Shown here: in pieces, positions 1 through 12,197 of the stretch
Numbering within the stretch: the first letter of the stretch is position 1
How the letters are laid out: the number at the start of each line of letters is the position of its first letter
NCBI GenBank assembly: GCA_963930645.1
Contig: OZ005659.1
Coordinates: 166,629,034-166,693,033, forward strand
DNA: 64,000 nt
Source of the DNA: Salticus scenicus
Lineage: Eukaryota; Arthropoda; Arachnida; Araneae; Salticidae
Direction: 5' to 3'
Made by a program: the position numbers and the translations under genes
The notes under the pieces: generated by a model
What the model saw: only the letters and a program-made list of their open reading frames with translations
Database searches by the model: none
What the model was told of the DNA's origin: nothing

Positions 1-493
1 CCCATCTTGAAAATTTACTCCTCTCGAGGGGGGACTTCCCCCCCCCCCCAGGGGAGTTGACGAGGCTCCTCACATACAAAAAAATGTTCCTAGTTGACTA
101 TCTCTATTATAAATAATTCTTGTAAATTGCATAATGATTACTAAAAAATAATTCTCCTTATGCACATTTATACAAAATTTTGTCCTATATCACCATGTTA
201 AAAATTTAGAAAAAGCAGGATGGCAACGCAACCTGTAAGACAATTTTTACCAAAAGTTGATAGACACTAATTTATGTCATGGTGCAACTACATACCAATT
301 TGTATGAAATTCTGTGCAGTAGTTCTTGAGATACAGTTGCCACAAAATTTTGTCACACACACACAGACAGACATTTTCTAAAAATGGTCAAATCGTGTTC
401 TACTGCTCTCAAAACGTGTAAATCCATCAAAAACCTGAGGTCGAAAATGTTTACGAATCCAATACTTTCTTCTATTGAATATAGAAGAAAGTA
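1..493 (-). mobile_element. HINE-like repeat, truncated by window edge
   Basis: Partial copy of the dispersed family described at 791-1967, here in reverse. Its 5' hairpin end (TACTTTCTTC read on the minus strand) lies at 493. It contains the CAGACAGACA microsatellite near 362-372 and the C-rich block near 40-50. The 3' end lies outside the window. Together with the 791-1967 copy it makes a head-to-head inverted pair. Confidence 0.6.
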
Positions 494-790
494 AAAATCA
501 TAGTATGCGATTTGGGAATTTTGGATTTTTAAGGGGGGGGGGATGATTTTCGGAGGCAAATTTAGCAAAATACGGATTTTCGAGAACACTACCAATAATA
601 GCAGATATAAAAACCGCCAAGCGTCTTCTTGAGGATAGTTCCAAAAACTCATTTTTAGTTTTTTGCGATTTTCGATTTGGCCCTTTTTAACGCTAAATTT
701 GTCAGGGGAAATCTATAGGAGCGGAGGTCAGAAATTTTAGTGTGTGGCTTATTTACATGTTAAATATATTTAGATATCTTCTTATCTTAT
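494..790. other. Spacer between two inverted HINE-like copies
   Basis: AT-rich sequence with a G run at 532-541. I see no coding potential and no RNA gene here. Confidence 0.5.
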
Positions 791-911
791 TACTTTCTTC
801 TATATGTAATATAGAGAAAGTATTGGATTCGTAAAAATTTTCGACCTCGGGTTTTTGATGGATTTACACGTTTTGAGAGCTGTAGAACACGATTTGACCA
901 TTTTTAGAAAA

Positions 912-942
<31 letters not shown>

Positions 943-1967
943 GTGTGTGTGTGTGTGACAAAATTTTGTGGCAACTGTATCTCAGGAACTACTATACAGA
1001 ATTTCATACAAATTGGTGTGTAGTTGCACCTTGACATAAATTAGTGCCTATCAACTTTTGGTAAAAATTGTCTTACAGGATGCGTTGCCATCCCGCTTTT
1101 TCTAAATTTTTAACATGGTGATATAGGACAAAATTTTGTATAAATGTGCATAAAGAGAATTATATTTTAGTAATCATTATGAAATTTACAAGAATTATTT
1201 ATAATAGAGATAGTCAACTGGGAAAAAAATTTTGCATGCGTAGGAGCCTCGCCACCCCCCTTGGGGGGGAAGTCACCCCTCGAGGGGAGTAAATTTTCAA
1301 GATGGGTATCTTTCGAAAGGTCTCGTCAATACCTTTAAAACGAATGGTTGAACTATAAATCTGTGATAATTTAAAACAAAGTTATCGATTTTTTTTTACT
1401 TTTAACGAAAAAAAAAAACAGAAAAAAAAAATCGTTTTTTTTTTTTTTTTTTTAACGAAATTTAACCAGACTTGGTATTTAGTTGGCCCCTGACATAAAC
1501 TGTGGCTGATTAGATTTGGGGATCAATCGCTCAACAGGTGGCGCTGTGATCGTATTTTTTCTAAATTTTTAACATGGACAAATGTAGTAAAAAATTTCGT
1601 ATAAATGTACATAATGAGAGTTATTCTTAACCTGTGATTGTGAAATTAATATGAATTATTGATAATAGTAGTAGTTAATTAGGAAAAAAATTGGGGCATC
1701 GCTTCCCCCCCCAGGGGGAAGTACCCCCCGGGGGGGTAAATTTTCAAGATCGGTATCTTTCGAAAGGTCTCGTCAATACCTTTAAAACGAATGGTTGAAC
1801 TATAAATATGTGATAATTTAAAACAAAGTTATCGATTTTTTTTACTTTTAACGAAAAAAAACTTTGGGAAAAAAAGCATATATATATATTTTTTTTAAAT
1901 ATTGTTACTGCGTGAATTTGTATAAGAAAATATAGAAGGAAGTCTTGTGGTGGCCACAACATACTAG
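791..1967 (+). mobile_element. HINE-like (non-autonomous Helitron-like) element, full copy
   Basis: The 5' end is a hairpin (TACTTTCT..AGAAAGTA, about 791-823). A (GTCT)n(GT)n microsatellite follows at 910-957. A block beginning GGTATCTTTCGAAAGG occurs twice, near 1305 and 1751, so about 450 bp is tandemly repeated inside. The 3' end has the hairpin TTGTGGTGGCCACAA followed by CATACTAG and a T at 1968. A subterminal hairpin plus CTAG before T is what Helitrons and related elements show. No Rep or helicase gene is present. The family assignment is inference; the ends recur in at least four other copies in this window. Confidence 0.6.
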
Positions 1968-1980
1968 TCCCTTTATTAAT

Positions 1981-2035
1981 TCTGCCCATCTGCGCACGTG
2001 CGACGTAAAACCAAAACATCCATCATCCATCTCTT
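1981..2035 (+). repeat. Fragment of SINE-like family S3 (3' part)
   Basis: The segment GCCCATCTGCGC..GTGCGACGTAAAACC matches, with small changes, the 3' part of the S3 copies at 9453-9629 (reverse) and 53086-53371. Nothing else of the element is left. Confidence 0.45.
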
Positions 2036-2069
2036 TATTAATTCTATTGTATTGTTCATATTGCATTGT

Positions 2070-2380
2070 AAAAGTATTGTTCTGGAGTTCGAAAATTTTC
2101 GACCTTCAGTTTTCGATTGATTTACACGTTTTGTGATGTCCCGATCATGATATGACTCGTTTTAGAAGATAAATGTCTACCACGAATTTTGTGAATGCTG
2201 TATATCAGAAACCAGTGTACATATTTAGATATTTAGTTAGATCTTGACTTAAACTGCTGTTGATTACATTTGGGGGAAAATTTCCCCAAATGTTCATTGT
2301 CATCCCATTTTTCTCATAATTTTTAATATTTCACAATAGAACAATTAAATATATTTTCAACGCTAATTTTATCGTTTAAA
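2070..2380 (+). repeat. Decayed HINE-like fragment
   Basis: Words such as AAAATTTTCGACC and GATTTACACGTTTTG from the 5' part of the HINE-like family occur here without the terminal hairpins. It is an old, truncated copy. Confidence 0.4.
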
Positions 2381-2599
2381 AACCAAATTTTCGAACAGAT
2401 TTTATTATGTTGTCCTCCAATTATACTTTAGCATTGAGTCCAGTGTTAAAAAAAGATGCAATTGTCAGAAAAACTGTAATTTTAGAAATTATTTCAAAAA
2501 TAGTAAGAATAAGGCAGTTAACGATGCCACAAAAAGTATTAATTTTTGAATGAAAATCAAAAAATATTTTAATGCGTGAGATGACAAAATAATTAAATG

Positions 2600-3640
2600 T
2601 TAACGAAATATTGGTAAAATGGTTTTTAGCAAAATAAAAAATTTTTTGGCCTCTTAAACTCGAAATTTGGCTTTAGGGAGCCATGTTGCACATCCAAGCA
2701 AGATAACCGCAAGTTAATAAGCGAATATTTAAAAAATCGATTTGTATCATGTTCAGAACTTAAAAAAGATTTTAAAAAAAAGTATAGTAAATTACTTTCT
2801 CCAAAAACAATGCAGGAACAATTAAACAAAGCAGGTTAAAAGCAGAAGATCAGCGAAAAAAGCCATTAGTAAGGGAAAGAATTAGAAAAAAAACAATACT
2901 TTAATTGACCAAAAATTTAAAAACGTTATCAATTAATTTTTAGGCTGAACTGGTTTTCTCTGATGAATCAAGTTTTCTTTATTTCCAGCAGATGAAAAAA
3001 CTAGAATGAGGACGAAAATGTGACCGACTTAATGAAAATCGCACTCTTAAAACAGTGACATTTTCACCATACATTATGGTACGGAGGTGCACAATTTTTC
3101 AAGGAATCGGGCAAATTTTCATGCTCAAGGAATCAATTAACTCAAAATAAAACACGGTGATTATAAAAGTGGCGCCTGACAGATTATTTTGGAGGTATTC
3201 AGACTTTTCTTCAAACAGCATTTCATGTTGGTAATGCACGTTGCTGTACGGCGTCTGTGGTACGTCACTTTGAATCAAATTGTTAAAATTACCTCTCCAT
3301 TACCATGAGCACCTATAATTCTGTAAGTAATAATATCATTTTCACTCTAAGTTAAATCCCACAAACAATATCATAGAATTTCTTCTTTATTAGACTTGGA
3401 AACAGTCCTAATCTCAATTCACTCGAAAATGTTTAGTCATAAAAAGGCGCGGAAAGAGAAAGGAGGATTCGAAATTTGCAGCCTACAACTTTGCAAGAAC
3501 TAGAAAAGTTACTTACAATATTTAGCAGAGTGAAATTTTTGAGATTTATATCAAAAAACGGTATAATGCTATGCCACTCTGCAATACAGCAGTAATTCCA
3601 TATAAAGGCGGAATTAACCCAATGCAGAATACATATTTTT
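2600..3640 (+). pseudogene. Tc1/mariner-type transposase relic
   Basis: Read in three shifting frames, this stretch shows the layout of a Tc1-family DDE transposase. An N-terminal helix-turn-helix-like part lies near 2702-2838 (SELKKDFKKKYSKLLSPK, then QLNKAG). Near 2956-2976 comes FSDESSF, the context of the second catalytic acid. Near 3401-3436 comes NSPNLNSLENV, the third-acid region, followed by a stop. The tail RYNAMP..AVI..KGG lies at 3559-3624. Several stops and frameshifts separate the blocks, so it cannot encode an active enzyme. The Helitron 3' end begins only about 25 bp downstream. The family call rests on remembered Tc1 motifs. No terminal inverted repeats were identified. Confidence 0.7.
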
Positions 3641-3803
3641 ATGAAAAAACTAGCTGTACCATGCGCGCGTTGCTACGCCACTAACTAAAATAAATTTGAA
3701 GGAAAGACATTACAAAAATATTCAATTTATTTTGAGTCATTTTATTAATCTTTTCCATATCGAAAAAATTGTTACATTGCAGCGTTTCTTTTCAATTCGA
3801 TAT

Positions 3804-6800
3804 TTATTGAAGTGCTGTGGGATACACAATATTTCTTTTTTTTCCATTTGGTGTATAAATGAATAAATCAGAAGGTTTTCCGACGCGTGAGCAGGCCACA
3901 TAGAGCTGCCCATGTGAGAAGCATGGATTCTCCAAATTTAATCCACACACTTCCAACGATTGCCCTTGTGCTTTGTTGATAGTCATTGCGAAACCGAGTA
4001 GCACTGGGAACTGCAAACGTTTGAATTCGAATGGCATATCTGTCGGGATCATTGGGATACGTGGCAACAGTACGTCTTCACCTTTGAATTTACCAGTCAA
4101 AATTGTTGCCTCGATAACATTGTTCATCATTTTCTTGACTGAGAGTCTGGTTCCGTTGTAAAGTCTTGGTGGATTTATGTTTCGAAGAAGAATGATGGGT
4201 ACGCTAATTTTCAATGTAAGAACGTGCAGTGGCATGCCTGGCAAATCAAGCGAATTCAAGAATTCAGTTGGATAGTTGACGACTTCGTCTTGATTCACCA
4301 CAGTATCGATGGACTTATATGTTGTCGTTTCGCCGGGCATTCCATTCTGAATGGTGAAGTTGATGATATTGTCATCGATGTTTTTTGCCGCGAATATAGC
4401 ACGCGTACTGAGCCACTGATGATTTTTGTAGTTCTGTGCAATGTTTGGGAAAACTTTTTCCACCAATTCGTCTATGCTTTCTGTGATCTGACAGAAATTC
4501 TCTGGCAAGGTGATACATTGCGTAGATTCATCAATTTGCATTCGCCCATTTCCAATATCCATTAATTGTTTTGCAAAATTTTCAGCCGATGCATCCCGTT
4601 GTAGTTGTACACGCATGTTGGTTTTTAAAGTCAATTTCTGTAAATGTCGCCATAAAACTGATGATTTGAGACATGCATTAAGTTCATCAGCGGGTGTTGA
4701 ACGTGGTATAACCGGCAGTGTTTGTCGAAAATCACCAGACAATAAAATGAGTGCTTCACCGAAGATCCGTGCGTTTCCTCTCAAATCTCGCAGTGTACGA
4801 TCAAGCGCTTCCAATGCTTTCTTGTGAGACATTGTACATTCATCCCATATGATAATTTGACACGTTTGGAGTAATTTTCCCATTCCAGAATTTTTGCTGA
4901 TGTTGCATATTGGTACCTCAGTGATTTGCAAATTCAATGGTAGTTTCAATGCCGAATGCGCTGTTCGGCCACCATCCAAAAGAGTTGCCGCAATTCCAGA
5001 TGATGCAATGGCCAGTGCAATACTATTTTGTGATCGTATTGTTGCCAAAATGAGTGAAAGAAGAAAAGTCTTTCCCGTACCACCGGGCGCATCTATGAAA
5101 AACAGTCCACCGCTTTGTTCTGTGATTGCACGCGTAATTCTGTCATACGCAATGCGTTGTTCTGAAACCAACTGCGCAAGATTTCTCTGAACAAATGTCC
5201 CCAGTTCTTCAGAATCAAAGTGTGTTTCTCGGTGCAAATCACAATCGAAAAGGTCGTTTGCTGGTCGGTTCGGAGCAGCCATTCCCAGTTGCACCAGTGC
5301 CTTGTTAGCGATTGCCAAACATATGTCTTCAATCAAAATTAATGCCTCATTATGCACGTTTGCTGGGAATGGAATGTCCGGATTTTGATTCGCAGCGCGC
5401 AAACGATGTAGAATATCATCACTCATTTAGTCCTTGTATTTTACCCAAAGATCGTTTGGATTACATGGGAAGCAGGTTGTCAATATTATGGCAAATAACG
5501 TGCGTATTTGCTGTGGTCGAGAAGTATTCGATGCATCAGCGAGTGCAGTGTCCCAATGTGCATCATTCTCAAGAAGATTTAATTCCTGGCAAGCTTGACG
5601 ATAAGTGGCGCACAGTTGACCGTTGACTGTTCTTAAATCTTGGAAGGATGTCGGTCCACGACAGCAATCGCAGCAATCGCAGATAGAAGCATTCTGTATT
5701 ATTCGGGTGAACAGTGTACAGACGACCCAATGCGTCACTGGAATACAAATTGGGATGTCCTTCAACTGCTTTACCTTGTTTGTGACGTTGAAACTTTTTA
5801 GCCGATGCATTCCATGTGTAGAATTTCAGTACCTCAGAATAAAGTAGAGTCTTTGCAAAGAGATCATCTTGGCACAATGAGTAAAATGCAGTTAAAGTTG
5901 TTGCTGGTGGAACCAATGCTCTTGCACGTACATTATCTGCTGTGAAGTACACGCGCTGCCCATTCTCGAGATGCACCGCCAAGTGTACTACTGTTGGATG
6001 TCGTTCATGGATTGGAAATGATAAGATGCGCCATACTGCTTCATTACTGTTAATGTAGAGTCCAAGTTGGTATTGGTTGATTTCATCGAGCGGTGCGATC
6101 ACATTCCCTACTCCGAAGACTGCTATGTCGCTTCCTTTATTGACATATTTGCAAATGTATTTGATCGACTTCACTGAATTGCAATACTCAACATTAATGT
6201 ATGCTTTGAATGTCTTTGAAAGCAACGGTGAATATGGCACAACCCAACGATTATCGACTTCGACATCAACGCTTCGTACTTTCAGAACGATGGATTTTCC
6301 GCCATCCTCAACTGATTGTCGACGATACTGTGGGTATCCGTCATTGCCAGTTATGGTATCAGAAACCAAGTTTCTTGGGTATCGTTTCGTGCATTTTCCA
6401 TCAGACATACATGGTGAATTATTGTTGAATGCGCCACATGGACCATGAATCATATTTTTGATAAGGACATCGAATAAGTCTGGATCAATGTCCTTATCTG
6501 GTATTTCTGCTGAGATGATTTGGTCTATTTGATCTGGAGTAATTTTATTGATTTACCAAACCAAAATATGTGCATGTGGCAATCCTCTTTTCTGCCATTC
6601 AATGGAATACATCCAGCAGCGTGTATCTCCAAAAACGTGATGCTTGATAATAAAATTCATTAAAGATTTCAATTTTTGTTTAAATACGCGTGCGATAATG
6701 TCATGGCGGTCCGAAGATGATTGTCCAGCTAACAGAAGTTCTTTAATTTCATTACATGTAAATGTAATGAACAAATCTGGACGACCATATGCGCGAACGT

Positions 6801-8271
6801 ATGTCATCGCACCTTGTGCGTATTCGTGCATGTGCCGTGGACTCCCCGTGAATGTAGACGGTAATATGACCATTCTTCCCAATTCGTTTGGATTCACGTT
6901 ACCATCATTAACGATTGCGTCACGTAAATGGATGTGCTCGTCAGAACGCAACTCGGTTTGATTCAATCGAATATATAGGAGTCGTTCGGTTTCAATCTTC
7001 GCGTACATATTGACAATGTACTGATGAAACAATTGTCGACATTTCAAAATGTAGTTCTCAGCGTTTTGACGAATCATCAATCGATACGAATAATAATTCA
7101 TTGCACTGACTTTCTTATTCGTTTCCTCGTTTGTTTGTGGATTTCTCATTTTGATGTTGAAATGATATCCATCTTCTCCTCGCCAAAACAGAATCGGATA
7201 CTGCAATCCGTCATATGAGCGATGAGTTTCAGAGACTCGCTGAACGCCACCTCTTCTGCGATGAAGAATTATGTCGCGCGATTCGAATTCTTCTCCAACT
7301 ATCACGATCGCCACTTCATCGATTGTTGGTGCATTGAACTGTCTTTCGTGTTGGCCAACGGGTCTTTTGTCTGCTCGAATTACAACTGCGTAGTCATCGT
7401 CTGGCATTCGTTGAATGGCGGTTTTAAACAATTGAACTAATTCATTGTGTTGATCAAAAAGGGCTTGTAACGCAGCCACGATTTCTCGTCTAGTGCCCGC
7501 ATTGTAATGACATCGTTGTTCAATTTGTTCATCACTGTTTGCCATGAAATAAATTTGAAGAAACTTATGATCTGCGTCCGGCAATGGTAGAAGCGATCCG
7601 GCACGATGATAAATTTGTCCTCGGACTCTGAATGTTGGCATGTAATTTTCTCGCACGATGTTCGTTGCACCGAATGATGTCATTTGAAAACATGAATTGT
7701 ATTTACGAATGTTTTCCAAGAAATGCTTCGAATCTCGTGTAACACCTGATAGCAACGTTGATAGTGGGTCGGGTGGTGGATATAATTCTGGCAGTTTAAC
7801 TTTTCTACTGGCGCAACACATTCCTGGCATTTCGTTCATAAATTTGAGGGCGCTACAGTACATACAAATTTTATCCATTTTTCCAATGACGACACTTGGA
7901 TGAAAACTGTAATCATTATTACTGTTATAATGGAATGCACCAAGATTTAAATCAGCGTGCAGTGTTCGTCTTGATCGAGCGGTGCTTATTCGAACATTTT
8001 GCAGCCTTCTTTCCCGTTGTTCGGTTGTCTCAGACGAACGTGCCTGAGTAGTACGTATTCGATCATTTTCTAACCTCACTTCTCGTTGTTCAGATGATTC
8101 AGACGAACGTGTCTCAGCGTCATGCACTCTAAGATTTTCCAGCCTTAATGCTCGTTGCTCGTCTAATTCTGAGGCTCGTAATGCTCGTTTCTTTCGTGCT
8201 TGAGGTGTAGATCGGCCAATTGCTTGTCGCTTTAGAGGCAAAATTGTACGTAAACTTCGCGAAAAAGGCAT
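3804..8271 (-). pseudogene. Helitron RepHel transposase, broken
   Basis: Replication initiator plus helicase of a Helitron, about 1,490 codons in all, in three disrupted parts. Part 1 (8271-6553) starts with an arginine-rich repeat region (RLENLR, RLENDR, RLQNVR), then a Cys-rich patch (CMYC..CC) and the Helitron N-terminal domain, ending in the HUH motif GLPHAHILVW. A TAA stop at 6553-6555 follows directly, in frame with the next part. Part 2 (to about 5660) has the paired-tyrosine motif YICKYVNKG. Near 5660-5690 a duplicated 9-mer (CAGCAATCG twice) accompanies a frameshift. Another in-frame TAA lies at 5427-5429, just before part 3 (5426-3804). That 540-residue block is a PIF1-like helicase with Walker A GGTGKT, Walker B IIIWDE, GDFRQTLPV, TINKAQGQS and YVACSRVG. 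The enzyme would nick, unwind and transfer single-stranded DNA; two stops and one frameshift make this copy inactive. Confidence 0.9.
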
Positions 8272-8649
8272 TTAATAAAGATTGGTCTTACCAACTCAGA
8301 AACCTTCGTAGACTCATGCACAACATTTTGCTGAAGATCATCACATGAGATAAGATAACATAGAAGAAGATTCCGATTTTCAAATTACCTTGGCAAAAAA
8401 CGTCCGAGGTACTTCGGTGCCAAATTAACTAAAGCTGTTCCACGCAAAAAAAAAAACTTTTATGATATATACAAAATAAAAAAATAAAAAATTCTAATAA
8501 ATTCGAAATTATTATTATTTACAATCCGAGATTGTAATGAAATGCTCGCCCTCTGGTGGGCTAAGGTAAAATTACAATAAACATGCTTTAATTCGAATTT
8601 CATCAAGCCGCCATTGCTGGCCGATGTTTAGTTTCACATATATTTATTG
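8272..8649. other. Non-coding 5' part of Helitron copy 1
   Basis: No coding signal. Copy 2 lacks this stretch, where its sequence jumps from the equivalent of about 7741 to about 8650. Confidence 0.5.
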
Positions 8650-9452
8650 AATAAAAATGAATAAATCCGGTAAAAAAGATAACACTTACTGTTGTGTGCT
8701 ACGGTGTAACTCCAAAGGATCAAGAAATCCAGAATTAAGCTTCCATATATTTCCAAATGACAAATTTAAAATTTCAGTTGCTTCGGCTAATGGAAGTAAA
8801 GAATTAATCTGATGATTTGAAACTAATATTTGTTCAACTTCAGTTAAAAATCTACTTCCGATCGAACTTTGAATAAACTGAAATATTTTTTTCCAAAAGC
8901 AATCAATTTTCCATGATGTAATGGCGGAGAAATTATAGTACGAATATTAAGTAGAATAACAAAAAGAACAATAATAAATACACGTGGCTATCATATTTAC
9001 TAACAACTAAAGCTGAAAAAGCGCCGTCTATCGATCATTACAAACGCGGATCAAGGTGAAAACATAAAAGAACCTTTATAAGTTACATATAAAATATCAA
9101 TTAAAACGAAGAATTTTGTTTTACTGTAGAAAAGAAAAGTAAGTACTACTCAATTAAATAAAAATTTTAAGCTAATACCAAGTATCTCTATGAAAATATT
9201 TATTTACACGCGAATACTTTCATGGTATATTAATTTTTTTTCTAACTTTTATTATTTATCACGCGAAATAAAAAAATATTTTATTTCCGGAAAAAAATAA
9301 ACGTGAATTTTGTTTATTTTGGCATCAAATCTATTTTTCTTTTTTTTTTTTTTTTCATTTTAAAATTAAAATGGAGTTTTTATTTAATATCTTCTTTCAA
9401 ATTTTTGATTTTTTCATTTTTTTTCCCCTAAACCATCCTTGACCTATAAGGA

Positions 9453-9629
9453 TGGTTGAAGGATGGTTGGGTTTTACGTCGCACTAGTGCAGCGCAGATG
9501 GGCAATTGGCGACGGTCTGGCACACACCCCTAGAGGTGGTCCGGAGACATGCAATCACAATTTTGATCCTCCACGGAAGGGATGGCTCTCCCGCTTCGGT
9601 GACCCCCAGAGGTATAATTTTTGATCTTC
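9453..9629 (-). mobile_element. SINE-like element (family S3) in Helitron copy 1
   Basis: A 177-bp insertion flanked by the 11-bp direct repeat ACCTATAAGGA (9442-9452 and 9630-9640). Copy 2 has a single ACCTATAAGGA near 13035-13045, so it preserves the empty site. Read on the minus strand it contains AAAATTATACCTCTGGGGGT and ends CAACCATCCTTCAACCA. Related copies lie at 38264-38580 and 53086-53371. The long target duplication fits retroposition by a LINE-type machinery. Confidence 0.75.
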
Positions 9630-9895
9630 ACCTATAAGGAAAAAAAAAAACAAAAAAAGAATGATCGAAATCGGTCAAGCCGTTTACGATTTTATAAAGG
9701 ACATAGAGACAAACATTCATTTTTCACTGTCGATATGTACGCTAGCTGTACCCTGCGAGCGTTGCTACGCCCCTAACTAAAATAAATTTGATGGAAAGAC
9801 ATTACACAAATATTCAATTTATTTTGAGTCATTTTATTAATCTTTTCCATATCGAAAAAATTGTTACATTGCAGCGTTTCTTTTCAATTCGATAT

Positions 9896-11611
9896 TTATT
9901 GAAGTGCTGTGGGATACACAATATTTCTTTTTTTTCCATTTGGTGCATAAATGAATAAATCAGAAGGTTTTCCGACGCGTGAGCAGGCCACATAGAGCTG
10001 CCCATGTGAGAAGCATGGATTCTCCAAATTTAATCCACACACTTCCAACGATTGTCCTTGTGCTTTGTTGATAGTCATTGCGAAACCGAGTCGCACTGGG
10101 AACTGCAAACGTTTGAATTCGAATGGCATATCTGTCGGGATCATTGGGATACGTGGCAACAGTACGTCTTCACCTTTGAATTTACAAGTCAAAATTGTTG
10201 CCTCGATAACATTGTTCATCATTTTCTTGACTGAGAGTCTGGTTCCGTTGTAAAGTCTTGGTGGATTTATGTTTCGAAGAAGAATGATGGGTACGCCAAT
10301 TTTCAATGTAAGAACGTGCGGTGGCATGCCTGGCAAATCAAGCGAATTCAAGAATTCAGTTGGATAGTTGACGAATTCGTCTTGATTCACCACAGTATCG
10401 ATGGACTTATATGTTGTCGTTTCGCCGGGTATTCCATTCTGAATGGTGAAGTTGATGATATTGACATCGATGTTTTTTGCCGCTAATATAGCACGCGTAC
10501 TGAGCCACTGATGATTTTTGTAGTTCTGTGCAATGTTTGGGAAAACTTTTTCCACCAATTCGTCTATGCTTCCGGTGATCTGACAGAAATTCTCTGGCAA
10601 GGTGATACATTGCGTAGATTCATCAATTTGCATTCGCCCATTTCCAATATCCATTAATTGTTTTGCAAAATTTTCAGCCGATGCATCCCGTTGTAGTTGT
10701 ACACGCATGTTGGTTTTTAAAGTCAATTTCTGTAAATGACGCCATAAAACTGATGATTTGAGACATGCATTAAGTTCATCAGCGGGTGTTGAACGTGGTA
10801 TAACCACGACATTTTGTTGCGTAAGGCATTGCGTAAGAATGTTTGCCGAGACAAACATTCATTCTTCGCGTACATATTGACAATGTACTGATGAAACAAT
10901 TGTCGACATTTCAAAATGTAGTTCTCAGGGTTTTGACGAATCATCAATCGATACGAATAATAATTCATTGCACTGACTTTCTTATTCGTTTCCTCGTTTG
11001 TTTGTGGATTTCTCATTTTGATGTTGAAGTGATATCCATCTTCTCCTTGCCAAAACATAATCGGATACTGCAATCCGTCATATGAGCGATGAGTTTCAGA
11101 GACTCGCTGAACGCCACCTCTTCTGCGATGAAGAATTATGTCGCGCGATTCGAATTCTTCTCCAACTATCACGATCGCCACTTCATCGATTGTTGGTGCA
11201 TTGAACTGTCTTTCGTGTTGGCCAACGGGTCTTTTGTCTGCTCGAATTACAACTGCGTAGTCATCGTCTGGCATTCGTTGAATGGCGGTTTTAAACAATT
11301 GAACTAATTCATTGTGTTGATCGAAAAGGGCTTGTAACGCAGCCACGATTTCTCGTCTAGTGCCCGCATTGTAATGACATCGTTGTTCAATTTGTTCATC
11401 ACTGTTTGCCATGAAATAAATTTGAAGAAACTTATGATCTGCGTCCGGCAATGGTAGAAGCGATCCGGCACGATGATAAATTTGTCCTTGGACTCTGAAT
11501 GTTGGCATGTAATTTTCTCGCACGATGTTCGTTGCACCGAATGATGTCATTTGAAAACATGAATTGTATTTACGAATGTTTTCCAAGAAATGCTTCGAAT
11601 CTCGTGTAACA
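9896..11611 (-). pseudogene. Deleted Helitron RepHel remnant
   Basis: The N-terminal region (287 codons from 11586, starting at MENIRKYNSC) is joined to the C-terminal part of the helicase (PRSTPADELNACL onward to 9896). About 2.3 kb corresponding to copy 1 positions 4712-7000 is missing, which removes the HUH motif, the tyrosine motif and Walker A. About 58 bp of foreign sequence fills the junction at 10806-10863 and the two halves are in different frames. Upstream, sequence breaks off at 11611 where the start and arginine-rich region should be. It cannot encode a transposase, so any movement would need an enzyme supplied in trans. Confidence 0.88.
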
Positions 11612-12197
11612 ATAAAAATGAATAAAAATGAATAAATAATGAATAAATGAAAGATAACACTTACTGTTGTGTGCTACAGTGTAACTCCAAAGGATCAAGA
11701 AATCCAGAATTAAGCTTTCATTTATTTCCAAATAACAAATTTAAAATTTCAGTTGCTTCGACTAATGGAAGTAACGAATTAATCTGATGATTTGAAACTA
11801 ATATTTGTTCAACTTCATTTAAAAATCTACTTCCGATCGAACTTTGAATAAACTGAAATATTTTTTTCCAAAAGCAATCAATTTTCCATGATGTAATGGC
11901 GGAGAAATTATAGTACGAATATTAAGTAGAATAACAAAAAGAACAATAATAAATACACGTGGCTATTATATTTACTAACAACAAAAGCTGAAAAGCGCCG
12001 TCTATCGATCATTACAAACGCGGATCCAGGTGAAAACATAAAATAACCTTTATAAGTTACATATAAAGTATCAATTAAAACGAAGAATTTTGTTTTACTG
12101 TAGAAAAGAAAAGTAAGTACTACTCAATTAAATAAAAATTTTAAGCTAATACCAACTATTTCTATGAAAATATTTATTTACACGCGAATATTTTCAT

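Larger units (their letters stand above)
3650..9733 (-). mobile_element. Helitron copy 1 (autonomous-type, decayed)
   Basis: On the minus strand the element ends in GGTACAGCTAG followed by host T (CTAG at 3650-3653), with a small hairpin GCGT-AGCA-ACGC just inside. That is the classic Helitron 3' terminus. The 5' end is probably the TC at 9732-9733, preceded by A, with AAAAATGAATGTTTGTCTCT just inside. It carries the broken RepHel gene (3804-8271). Non-coding sequence at 8650-9730 is shared with copy 2, and a SINE-like insertion lies at 9453-9629. Copy 2 starts 8 bp further on. The exact 5' base is less certain than the 3' one. Confidence 0.75.

Noticed and set aside
353..652. 99-codon minus-strand frame across the first repeat copy
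   Set aside because: Runs through the HINE-like 5' hairpin and a C-rich tract; similar frames appear at other copies of the repeat.
3973..7903. Many open frames on the plus strand opposite the Helitron gene
   Set aside because: They mirror the minus-strand RepHel reading frames, which carry the real motifs.
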